Part shown: piece after piece, positions 50,529-61,317 of the stretch
How positions within the stretch are numbered: the stretch's first letter is position 1
How the letters are laid out: each line of letters opens with the position of its first letter
Assembly (NCBI GenBank): GCA_002600635.1
Contig: CP021371.1
Coordinates: forward strand, 3,475,001 to 3,539,000
Length of the DNA: 64,000 bases
Reading direction: 5' to 3'
From: Rhizobium sp. ACO-34A
Lineage (GTDB): Bacteria > Pseudomonadota > Alphaproteobacteria > Rhizobiales > Rhizobiaceae
Position numbers and translations under genes: made by a program
Notes under the pieces: model-generated
Told to the model about the DNA's origin: nothing
The model's input: the letters and a program-made list of their open reading frames with translations, nothing else
Databases searched by the model: none

Positions 50529-52741
50529 TGGCGAAGTCACCGAAGACCATCGGTGATGCCCTCCAGCCGGAGATCCCTCCGGCACCGGAGGTTGCGGCCA
50601 TTATCGCGGGCACCCATGGCGATCCCTTCGCGGTGCTCGGCATCCATCAGACTGACAAGGGGTATTGCGCCCGCTGCTTCATTCCCGGTGCCGAAACAGT
50701 TACCGCAGTAGCGCTCAACGGCTCGGACCTCGGTGAACTGCGCCAGATCGATCCGGCGGGATTTTTCGCCGGACCGGTGGCGATCGGCGGCTTCCACCCG
50801 CTCCGCTACCGCGCTTGCCGCGGCGATGCCGAATGGACGGTCACCGACCCCTACAGCTTCGGCCCGGTGCTCGGCCCGATGGACGATTACTTCGTTCGCG
50901 AGGGCTCGCACCTCAGGCTCTTCGACAAGATGGGCGCCCATCCGCTGAAGCACCAGGGCGTCGACGGTTTCCATTTCGCGGTGTGGGCGCCAAACGCCGA
51001 GCGCGTCTCGGTCGTCGGCGATTTCAACGAGTGGGACGGCCGGCGGCACGTCATGCGGCTTCGCCGCGACACCGGCATCTGGGAAATCTTCGCCCCCGAT
51101 GTCCGTCCGGGCGCCGCTTACAAGTTCGAGATCATTGGCAAGGACGGCGTGTTGCAGCCGCTGAAAGCCGACCCCTATGCGCGCCGCGCCGAACTGCGGC
51201 CGAAGAATGCCTCAATCACTGCGCCCGAGCTGGAGCAGGAGTGGGAGGACGATGCCCATCGCGAGCATTGGGCAAACGCAGACCAGCGTCGCCAGCCGAT
51301 CAGCATCTACGAGGTGCATGCCGGCTCGTGGCAGCGGCGTGACGATGGCTCGCTTCTGAGCTGGGATGAGCTGGCCGATCGCCTGATCCCCTATTGCTCG
51401 GACATGGGCTTCACCCATATCGAGTTTCTTCCGATCAGCGAACACCCCTATGATCCGTCATGGGGCTATCAGACAACCGGGCTTTATGCGCCCACCGCCC
51501 GTTTCGGCGAACCGGAGGGCTTCGCCCGCTTCGTCAACGGCTGCCACAAGGTCGGCATCGGCGTCATTCTCGACTGGGTGCCCGCCCATTTCCCGACAGA
51601 CGCCCACGGCCTGCGCTGGTTCGATGGCACCGCCCTTTATGAGCATGCCGATCCCCGTCAGGGTTTCCATCCGGACTGGAACACAGCGATCTACAATTTC
51701 GGCCGCAGCGAGGTCCTGTCCTACCTCATCAACAATGCACTCTACTGGACGGAAAAGTTCCACCTCGACGGCCTGCGCGTCGATGCGGTCGCCTCGATGC
51801 TCTACCTCGACTATTCCCGCAAGGAAGGCGAATGGGTGCCCAACGAGTATGGCGGGCGCGAAAACCTCGAAGCCGTACGCTTCCTGCAGAATATGAACCG
51901 GCTGGTTTATGGCGCCCACCCCGGTGTGATGACCATCGCGGAGGAATCCACCTCCTGGCCCAAGGTCTCGCAGCCGGTCCACGAAGGCGGCCTCGGCTTC
52001 GGCTTCAAGTGGAACATGGGCTTCATGCACGACACGCTGAGTTATTTCGCGCGTGAACCGGTGCACCGCAAGTTCCACCATCAGGAGATCACCTTCGGGC
52101 TTCTCTATGCCTTTTCCGAGAATTTCGTGCTGCCGATCTCGCATGACGAGGTGGTGCACGGAAAGGGCTCGATGATCGCCAAGATGTCGGGCGACGACTG
52201 GCAAAAATTTGCCAATCTCCGAAGCTACTACGCCTTCATGTGGGGCTATCCCGGCAAGAAGCTGCTGTTCATGGGGCAGGAATTCGCTCAGTGGAGCGAA
52301 TGGAGCGAAAGCCGCCCGCTCGACTGGAACCTGCTCCAGTATGCCCTTCACGAAGGCATGCGGCGTCTCGTACGCGACCTCAATTTCACTTACCGCTCCA
52401 AGCCCGCGCTTCACGCCCGTGACTGCGAGGGCGATGGCTTCGAATGGCTGATCGTCGACGACCATGACAATTCGGTCTTCGGCTGGCTGCGCAAGGCGCC
52501 GGGCCAGAAACCGATCGCGGTCATCTGCAACTTCACGCCCGTCTATCACGAGCGTTACACCGTGTCGCTGCCCGCCGCGGGCCGCTGGCGGGAGATCCTG
52601 AATACCGATGCCGAGATCTACGGCGGCAGCGGCAAGGGCAATGGTGGCCGCGCGGAAGCCCGCGCCGGTGCCGATGGTCGCGCAACGGCAACCATCACCC
52701 TGCCGCCGCTCGCCGTCATCATGCTCGAACAAGAAAATTGA
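50528..52741 (+). CDS. glgB: 1,4-alpha-glucan branching enzyme
   Basis: A 737-residue GH13 enzyme that moves chain ends to alpha-1,6 positions on glycogen. It has an N-terminal GlgB domain and CBM48 ([22 protein letters not shown]) to ~230, then the barrel with YEVHAGSW, the nucleophile Asp in [15 protein letters not shown], the acid Glu in [10 protein letters not shown] and the HD in [13 protein letters not shown], and a C-terminal beta domain. The ATG overlaps the glgP stop by one base (TGATG), so translation is coupled. The family usually has about 730 residues, which fits. Confidence 0.96.
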   Translation: MAKSPKTIGDALQPEIPPAPEVAAIIAGTHGDPFAVLGIHQTDKGYCARCFIPGAETVTAVALNGSDLGELRQIDPAGFFAGPVAIGGFHPLRYRACRGDAEWTVTDPYSFGPVLGPMDDYFVREGSHLRLFDKMGAHPLKHQGVDGFHFAVWAPNAERVSVVGDFNEWDGRRHVMRLRRDTGIWEIFAPDVRPGAAYKFEIIGKDGVLQPLKADPYARRAELRPKNASITAPELEQEWEDDAHREHWANADQRRQPISIYEVHAGSWQRRDDGSLLSWDELADRLIPYCSDMGFTHIEFLPISEHPYDPSWGYQTTGLYAPTARFGEPEGFARFVNGCHKVGIGVILDWVPAHFPTDAHGLRWFDGTALYEHADPRQGFHPDWNTAIYNFGRSEVLSYLINNALYWTEKFHLDGLRVDAVASMLYLDYSRKEGEWVPNEYGGRENLEAVRFLQNMNRLVYGAHPGVMTIAEESTSWPKVSQPVHEGGLGFGFKWNMGFMHDTLSYFAREPVHRKFHHQEITFGLLYAFSENFVLPISHDEVVHGKGSMIAKMSGDDWQKFANLRSYYAFMWGYPGKKLLFMGQEFAQWSEWSESRPLDWNLLQYALHEGMRRLVRDLNFTYRSKPALHARDCEGDGFEWLIVDDHDNSVFGWLRKAPGQKPIAVICNFTPVYHERYTVSLPAAGRWREILNTDAEIYGGSGKGNGGRAEARAGADGRATATITLPPLAVIMLEQEN

Positions 52742-52755
52742 TGCGGGAGGACAAA

Positions 52756-54018
52756 ATGACGGAAAAGCGGATCCAGCCATTGGCGCGTGATGCCATGGCC
52801 TATGTTCTCGCAGGGGGGCGGGGCAGCCGGCTGAAGGAACTGACGGACCGGCGCGCAAAGCCTGCGGTCTATTTCGGCGGCAAGGCCAGGATTATCGACT
52901 TCGCACTGTCGAATGCGCTCAATTCCGGCATCCGCCGCATCGGGGTCGCCACCCAGTACAAGGCCCATTCGCTCATCCGTCACCTGCAGCACGGTTGGAA
53001 CTTCTTCCGCCCGGAACGCAATGAAAGCTTCGACGTCCTGCCCGCTTCGCAGCGCGTCTCGGAGACCCAGTGGTATGAAGGCACGGCCGACGCCGTCTAC
53101 CAGAACATCGACATCATCGAGTCCTACGGCCCGGAATACATGGTGATCCTGGCCGGCGACCATATCTATAAAATGGACTACGAGCAGATGCTCCAGCAGC
53201 ACGTCGATTCCGGCGCCGACGTGACGATCGGCTGCCTGGAAGTGCCGCGCGAGGAAGCGACCGGCTTCGGCGTCATGCATGTCGACGAAAAGGACGATAT
53301 CATTGCCTTCGTCGAGAAGCCGGCCGACCCGCCGGGTATTCCGGGCAATGAGGACTTCGCGCTTGCCTCGATGGGCATCTATGTCTTCCAGACGAGCTTC
53401 CTGATGGATGTTCTACGCCGCGATGCTGCCGACCCGACATCGAGCCGGGATTTCGGCAAGGACATCATCCCCTACATCGTTTCGAACGGTAAGGCCGTCG
53501 CCCACCGGTTCGCTCGCTCCTGCGTCCGCTCCGATTTCGAGCGCACACCCTACTGGCGCGACGTCGGCACGATCGACGCCTACTGGCAGGCCAATATCGA
53601 CTTGACGGACGTCGTTCCCGATCTCGACCTCTACGACAAGACCTGGCCGATCTGGAGCTATGCCGAGATCACGCCACCGGCGAAGTTCGTCCATGACGAC
53701 GAGGGCCGCCGCGGTTCCGCGATTTCCTCGCTGGTTTCCGGCGACTGCATCATTTCAGGCTCGACACTGTTGAAGAGCCTGCTGTTCACCGGCGTGCGCG
53801 CCAATTCCTATTCCCGCCTTGAAGGCGCAGTCATCCTTCCGAAAGTCCAGATCGGACGTCACGCCCGCCTGACCAACGTCGTCATCGACCATGGGGTGGT
53901 GATTCCCGAAGGTCTGGTGGTCGGGGAGGATCCGGAAATCGACGCCCGTCGGTTCCGCCGCTCCGAGAACGGTGTCTGCCTGATTACCCAGACGATGATC
54001 GACAAACTGGATCTGTGA
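52756..54018 (+). CDS. glgC: Glucose-1-phosphate adenylyltransferase (ADP-glucose pyrophosphorylase)
   Basis: A 420-residue enzyme that makes ADP-glucose from ATP and glucose-1-phosphate, the control step of glycogen synthesis. Motifs: [20 protein letters not shown] near residue 16-35, [20 protein letters not shown], the catalytic Asp in [11 protein letters not shown], and EKPADPPG; a C-terminal beta-helix domain follows. The length and sequence are those of the Agrobacterium enzyme, which is activated by fructose-6-phosphate and pyruvate. GGGAGGA five bases before ATG 52756 fixes the start, although an in-frame ATG at 52738 overlaps glgB. Confidence 0.97.
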   Translation: MTEKRIQPLARDAMAYVLAGGRGSRLKELTDRRAKPAVYFGGKARIIDFALSNALNSGIRRIGVATQYKAHSLIRHLQHGWNFFRPERNESFDVLPASQRVSETQWYEGTADAVYQNIDIIESYGPEYMVILAGDHIYKMDYEQMLQQHVDSGADVTIGCLEVPREEATGFGVMHVDEKDDIIAFVEKPADPPGIPGNEDFALASMGIYVFQTSFLMDVLRRDAADPTSSRDFGKDIIPYIVSNGKAVAHRFARSCVRSDFERTPYWRDVGTIDAYWQANIDLTDVVPDLDLYDKTWPIWSYAEITPPAKFVHDDEGRRGSAISSLVSGDCIISGSTLLKSLLFTGVRANSYSRLEGAVILPKVQIGRHARLTNVVIDHGVVIPEGLVVGEDPEIDARRFRRSENGVCLITQTMIDKLDL

Positions 54019-54023
54019 CCCTG

Positions 54024-57099
<3,076 letters not shown>

Positions 57100-57112
57100 T
57101 CGCGACGGCTCC

Positions 57113-59080
57113 ATGAACCCGATCGAAAGCCGGCATGGCGGAGTAGTTCTCACCGACACAGGCGCGGATTTCGCCGTCTGGTCCCGCCATGCCGAGCAGA
57201 TCGATCTTTGCCTTTACGAAATCAATGGCGGCGCAGAAATCTGCCGCCTTCCCATGACGCGCGGTGAAGGCGACGTGCATCGCCTGCATGTCGAAGGCGT
57301 AACCGAAGGCGCCCATTACGGCTATCGCGCCCATGGGCATTACGCCCCGGACCATGGCTTGTGGTTCGATCCGTCCAAGCTGCTTGTCGATCCCTATGCC
57401 AGGGAGCTGAACCGGCCCTTCGTGCACGATATCAGGCTCTCGACATTCGGCGTCGATACCGCTCCCCTCGTTCCGAAATCGGTCGTGACGCGTGACCGGC
57501 TGGCGCGACCGATGATGCCGCTCGTGCCCAAGGGCGGCTTCATCTACGAGGTCGCGGTGAAACCCTTCACCATCCGCCACCCGGATGTGCCGAAGAACCT
57601 GCGCGGTACCGTCGCGGCACTTGCCCATCCGGCGGTGATCGATCATCTGAAACGGCTCGGCGTCGATGCAATCGAACTGATGCCGATCGTCGCCTGGATC
57701 GATGAGCGGCATCTGCCGCCGCTCGGTCTGACCAATGGCTGGGGCTACAACCCGGTCGCCTTCATGGCGCTCGATCCCCGCATCGTGCCGGGCGGCGTCG
57801 CCGAACTGCGCAACACCGTAGCGGCCCTGCATGCCGCAGGGATCAGCGTCATTCTCGATCTGGTCTTCAACCATACCGGAGAAAGCGACCGGCTCGGCAC
57901 CACGCTTTCGCTGCGCGGATTGGACAACCTCTCGTTCTACCGCCATCTCTCCGACAATCCCGGCGTTCTGGTGAACGACACCGGCACCGGCAACACGCTG
58001 GCCTGCGATCATCCACACGTCCGCCAGCTGATCGTCAGCACCCTGCGGCATTTCGTTGTTCATTCCGGCATCGACGGTTTCCGCTTCGATCTGGCGCCCA
58101 TCCTCGGCCGCTCCACGCGCGGATTTCATTCGAATTCGAGAACGCTGCAGGCGATCCTGCAGGACGATATTCTGGAGGATCGGGTGATGATCGCCGAACC
58201 CTGGGACATCGGTCCCGGCGGCTATCAGCTCGGAAATTTCCCGCCGCCCTATCTCGAATGGAACGACCGCGCGCGCGACAATATCCGGCGCTACTGGCGC
58301 GGCGATGCGCATATGACCGGCACGCTCGCAACCGCGCTTGCCGGCTCTTCCGACGTGTTCGCCCGGGATGGAGCAACGACCACCCGCAGCGTCAACTTCA
58401 TTGCCGCCCATGACGGCTTCACGCTGTTCGACCTCGTCTCCCACAGCCACAAGCGCAACGGCAAGAACGGCGAGAACAACCGAGACGGCCACGACGAGAA
58501 CTACTCGTGGAACAATGGCGTGGAGGGCGAAACCCATAACCGCACGGTTCGCCGCCAGCGCCGGCAGGACGTCATCGCTCTCCTGTCCACCCTCTTTGCC
58601 AGCCGCGGAGCGATCATGCTGACGGCAGGCGACGAGTTCGGCCGCACCCAGCACGGCAACAACAACGCCTACTGCCAGGACAATGAAATGACCTGGCTGA
58701 ACTGGGAGGGGCTGGACGAGGAACTGCTGGACGCCACGATTAAGCTTTCCGCCATGCGCAAGCGCTTCTCGGTATTTTCGCAGACCGAGTTCTTCAACGG
58801 CGGCGGCGACGTCGAATGGATTTCCGCAAGGGGCGCTCCCATGACGGTCGCGGACTGGGAAGAGGCCGATGGCGGAACGCTCGGCATGATCCTCTCCACC
58901 TGGGACACGAAGCTCAACGCCGCGGTTCGCCTTGCGATCCTCTTCAATCGTTCGCATTCGGCGCAGGATTTCGCCCTGCAGCCCGCCGCCGGCCGGAAAT
59001 GGCGCAAGCTGTCATCGGGCCGTAGCGCTCCGTCGATCCATTTGAAACCGCGATCGGTGGAGTTTTACCTCGAGTCCTGA
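57113..59080 (+). CDS. glgX: Glycogen debranching enzyme
   Basis: A 655-residue GH13 (isoamylase-type) enzyme that cuts alpha-1,6 branches of limit dextrin left by GlgP. It has a CBM48 at ~10-95 (GGVVLTDTGADFAVWSRHAE), then the barrel: VILDLVFNHTGE, nucleophile Asp in GFRFDLAPILG, acid Glu in MIAEPWDIGPGGYQ, and FIAAHDGFTLFDLV. ATG 57113 is 13 bases after pgm and fits the family N-terminus; the open frame further up overlaps pgm in another frame and is not family-like. The ribosome site is weak, so translation may depend on pgm translation. It ends the operon. Confidence 0.95.
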   Translation: MNPIESRHGGVVLTDTGADFAVWSRHAEQIDLCLYEINGGAEICRLPMTRGEGDVHRLHVEGVTEGAHYGYRAHGHYAPDHGLWFDPSKLLVDPYARELNRPFVHDIRLSTFGVDTAPLVPKSVVTRDRLARPMMPLVPKGGFIYEVAVKPFTIRHPDVPKNLRGTVAALAHPAVIDHLKRLGVDAIELMPIVAWIDERHLPPLGLTNGWGYNPVAFMALDPRIVPGGVAELRNTVAALHAAGISVILDLVFNHTGESDRLGTTLSLRGLDNLSFYRHLSDNPGVLVNDTGTGNTLACDHPHVRQLIVSTLRHFVVHSGIDGFRFDLAPILGRSTRGFHSNSRTLQAILQDDILEDRVMIAEPWDIGPGGYQLGNFPPPYLEWNDRARDNIRRYWRGDAHMTGTLATALAGSSDVFARDGATTTRSVNFIAAHDGFTLFDLVSHSHKRNGKNGENNRDGHDENYSWNNGVEGETHNRTVRRQRRQDVIALLSTLFASRGAIMLTAGDEFGRTQHGNNNAYCQDNEMTWLNWEGLDEELLDATIKLSAMRKRFSVFSQTEFFNGGGDVEWISARGAPMTVADWEEADGGTLGMILSTWDTKLNAAVRLAILFNRSHSAQDFALQPAAGRKWRKLSSGRSAPSIHLKPRSVEFYLES

Positions 59081-59167
59081 TTATTCTGTCCATGCAGTCC
59101 GAGCCTATGGTAGGAAACCCGCCAAGCCGCTGTAAGCATTCTGATTTATCAATTCGATGAGGTTCTC

Positions 59168-59656
59168 GTGCCCGTTGAGATTTCATTGTCGGAAATCCCC
59201 GGTCTGGTCGGAAAGGAGATCGGGCTTTCCAGCTGGATCACCGTCGATCAGACGATGATCGACGCCTTTGCCAGCGCAACCAACGATCATCAGTTCATTC
59301 ATGTCGATCCCGCTCGCGCAGCCGCCGAGACCTCGTTCGGCGGCACCATCGCCCACGGATTCCTCACGCTCTCGCTGCTTTCCGCGATGAACTACGACTG
59401 CCTGCCCAAGATCCGCGAGCAGACGATGGGCATCAACTACGGCTTCGAGAAGATCCGGTTCATGTCGCCCGTCCGCTGCGGCAAGCGCATTCGCGGCCAC
59501 TTCGTGCTGTCCGAAGCGCGCTTCCGCGGCGCTGGCATGGTGATGACCACCTATGACGTCAGCATCGAGATCGAGGACGAGAAGAAGCCGGCGCTGACCG
59601 CCACGTGGATCACCATCGTCCAGTTCGACCCGAAGGATCGCCCCGAGGGAGTGTGA
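59168..59656 (+). CDS. MaoC/NodN-like (R)-hydratase family protein
   Basis: A 162-residue hotdog-fold protein of the MaoC/NodN group, which includes (R)-specific enoyl-CoA hydratases. The catalytic Asp and His are in ATNDHQFIHVDPARA (the D-x-x-x-x-H pattern of the hydratase motif), followed by FGGTIAHGFLTLSLLSAM. NodN in rhizobia has this form but its role in nodulation is unclear. The start is GTG at 59168 with GATGAGG just before it. It may supply (R)-3-hydroxyacyl-CoA for polyhydroxybutyrate, which would fit beside glycogen genes, but this is inference. The DUF2332 gene begins 2 bases after its stop. Confidence 0.87.
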   Translation: MPVEISLSEIPGLVGKEIGLSSWITVDQTMIDAFASATNDHQFIHVDPARAAAETSFGGTIAHGFLTLSLLSAMNYDCLPKIREQTMGINYGFEKIRFMSPVRCGKRIRGHFVLSEARFRGAGMVMTTYDVSIEIEDEKKPALTATWITIVQFDPKDRPEGV

Positions 59657-59658
59657 CC

Positions 59659-60732
59659 ATGGCAGAGGCCGATATCGTTCGTCAGTCCTTCCTGCGTCAG
59701 GCGAAGGCATGCGGCGATCTCGGCTCTCCCTTCACCGCGCGGCTCTGCACCCTGCTGGCCGAAAGGCTGGATGAAGACACCTCTGTCGGAAAGCTCATCC
59801 TGAACTGGCCGGGCGACCCGACCGGCACCGGCGACGCGGTCGCCTTGCGCCTTGCAGGCTCCCTTCATGCTCTGGTGCTCTCCGGTTCGGACAGCTCTCT
59901 CGTCGCAGCCTATCCGCCCAACATCGTCGGCGACGAAATCCTGTGGCAAGCCTGCCGGTCAGCCTTCGAGCGTGACGCGGCATTCATCCTGCAACGCCTG
60001 CGCTCCGCCCCGCAAACCAACGAGGTGCGCCGCTCGGCTGCCCTCCTGCCGGGGTTCCTGACGATTGCACGACTGTTCGACAAGCCGCTCGTCCTGTCCG
60101 AAGTCGGCGCAAGCGCCGGCCTCAACCTGCAATGGGACCGTTATTCCTATGGCCTCGGCGACTTCACCTGGGGACCGGAATCATCCGTATCGCTGACGCC
60201 GGAATGGCAGGGACCTCCCCCTCCCCGAGCCGAAATCCATGTCGCGGAACGCTCCGGATGCGATCTCAATCCGCTCGACCCGGCCTCGCCCGAAGACCGG
60301 CTTCGCCTGATGTCCTATATCTGGGCCGACCAGAACGACCGTCTGGAACGCACTCAGCACGCCCTTGAAATCGCCGTGGAAAATCGCCTCACCGTCGAAA
60401 AGACCGATGCGATCGAATGGCTGGAAGAGCGGCTCGTGACCTCGCGGCCTCGAACAGTTCATGTGGTCTATCACACGATTGCCTGGCAATATCTGCCGGA
60501 AGAGCTGAAACGCCGGGGAGAAGCCCTGATATCGGAGGCCGGTTCCCGCGCCACCGACGATGCGCCTGTCGCGCGATTGCAGCTGGAAGCCGATGGCAGA
60601 CCGGACGGCGCGGCCATCACATTGCAGGTCTGGCCGGGGCAGGTCTGGCCGGACGGCGAAAAATACGAGATCGGCCGCGCCGATTTTCATGGCCGCTGGA
60701 TCAAATGGAAAGGCTGGCCGGGTCTCCTGTAG
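59659..60732 (+). CDS. DUF2332 family protein
   Basis: A 357-residue cytoplasmic protein matching DUF2332: QSFLRQAKACGDLGSPFTA at the start, TARLFDKPL-like then LVLSEVGASAGLNLQWDRYSY in the middle (a glycine-rich segment like an S-adenosylmethionine-binding loop), and VVYHTIAWQYLPEELK near residue 270. The loop suggests a Rossmann-like methyltransferase fold, but no function is known to me. ATG 59659 follows GAGGGAG and lies 2 bases after the MaoC-like stop, so the two are co-transcribed. It converges with soxG, and a hairpin covers its 3' end. Confidence 0.82.
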   Translation: MAEADIVRQSFLRQAKACGDLGSPFTARLCTLLAERLDEDTSVGKLILNWPGDPTGTGDAVALRLAGSLHALVLSGSDSSLVAAYPPNIVGDEILWQACRSAFERDAAFILQRLRSAPQTNEVRRSAALLPGFLTIARLFDKPLVLSEVGASAGLNLQWDRYSYGLGDFTWGPESSVSLTPEWQGPPPPRAEIHVAERSGCDLNPLDPASPEDRLRLMSYIWADQNDRLERTQHALEIAVENRLTVEKTDAIEWLEERLVTSRPRTVHVVYHTIAWQYLPEELKRRGEALISEAGSRATDDAPVARLQLEADGRPDGAAITLQVWPGQVWPDGEKYEIGRADFHGRWIKWKGWPGLL

Positions 60733-60746
60733 ATCCCCGGCCAGCC
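60712..60746. terminator. Hairpin at the convergent DUF2332 / soxG ends
   Basis: An 11-bp stem (GGCTGGCCGGG / CCCGGCCAGCC) with a loop that includes the DUF2332 stop codon. There is only a short A/T-rich run after it, so it is a likely but imperfect bidirectional terminator. Confidence 0.6.
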
Positions 60747-60765
60747 CGAAAATTCTTGCAGTTTG

Positions 60766-61317
60766 TCAGGCCGCGTCTTCGGCGGCTTCGGCCAGCAGGC
60801 CGAAGGCATATTCCGCAAACGAACGCCAGCACTCGACCCGGAAGGTCTCCTCGTCGATCCGGTAAAGCACGATCTCGATCTTGCCGAACACCGTGCGGCT
60901 GACGGCGCCGACCGGGAAGATGGCAAGCGAAAGATCCTGCGGGCAGCCGGCATTGAGCGCATTCGCAGCACCCTTGCCGGAGACGATGATCGCCGTGTTG
61001 CGATGGGAGACGTCGGTCGCCGAGTGAGCGACGCCAGAAGCCGCGCAATCGGCCATCAGGTCTTCGCCCTTCTCGTCGATCAGCAACCACTCGTCCGGGC
61101 CGAGCCAGAAGGCGAGCCGTCCCTTGCCCGAGGCGGATGTCTTGGGCTTGACCGGCAGCTTGACGCCGAGGCTCCTGGAAAGAGCCGCGACCTCGTCCGC
61201 GCCGGCGCGAAGTGCGACACGGGCGGCAGGTTCGGCGGGCGTCAGCTTGACCAGAGGCGAACCGCCATGGAAGCCGGAAAGAACGGTCTTGCGTTCAGCA
61301 ACGGTAGCATCAGCCAT
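60766..61317 (-). CDS. soxG: Sarcosine oxidase gamma subunit
   Basis: A 183-residue subunit of the heterotetrameric sarcosine oxidase, which demethylates sarcosine to glycine with tetrahydrofolate. The sequence FWLGPDEWLLIDEKGEDL, then VAHSATDVSHRNTAIIVSGKGAANALNAGCPQ split by short variable parts, is typical of SoxG. The likely start ATG 61317 overlaps the end of soxA by 8 bases, as in other rhizobial soxBDAG operons; an in-frame start 24 bases upstream is possible. It ends the operon and faces the DUF2332 gene. Confidence 0.93.
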   Translation of the reverse strand: MADATVAERKTVLSGFHGGSPLVKLTPAEPAARVALRAGADEVAALSRSLGVKLPVKPKTSASGKGRLAFWLGPDEWLLIDEKGEDLMADCAASGVAHSATDVSHRNTAIIVSGKGAANALNAGCPQDLSLAIFPVGAVSRTVFGKIEIVLYRIDEETFRVECWRSFAEYAFGLLAEAAEDAA

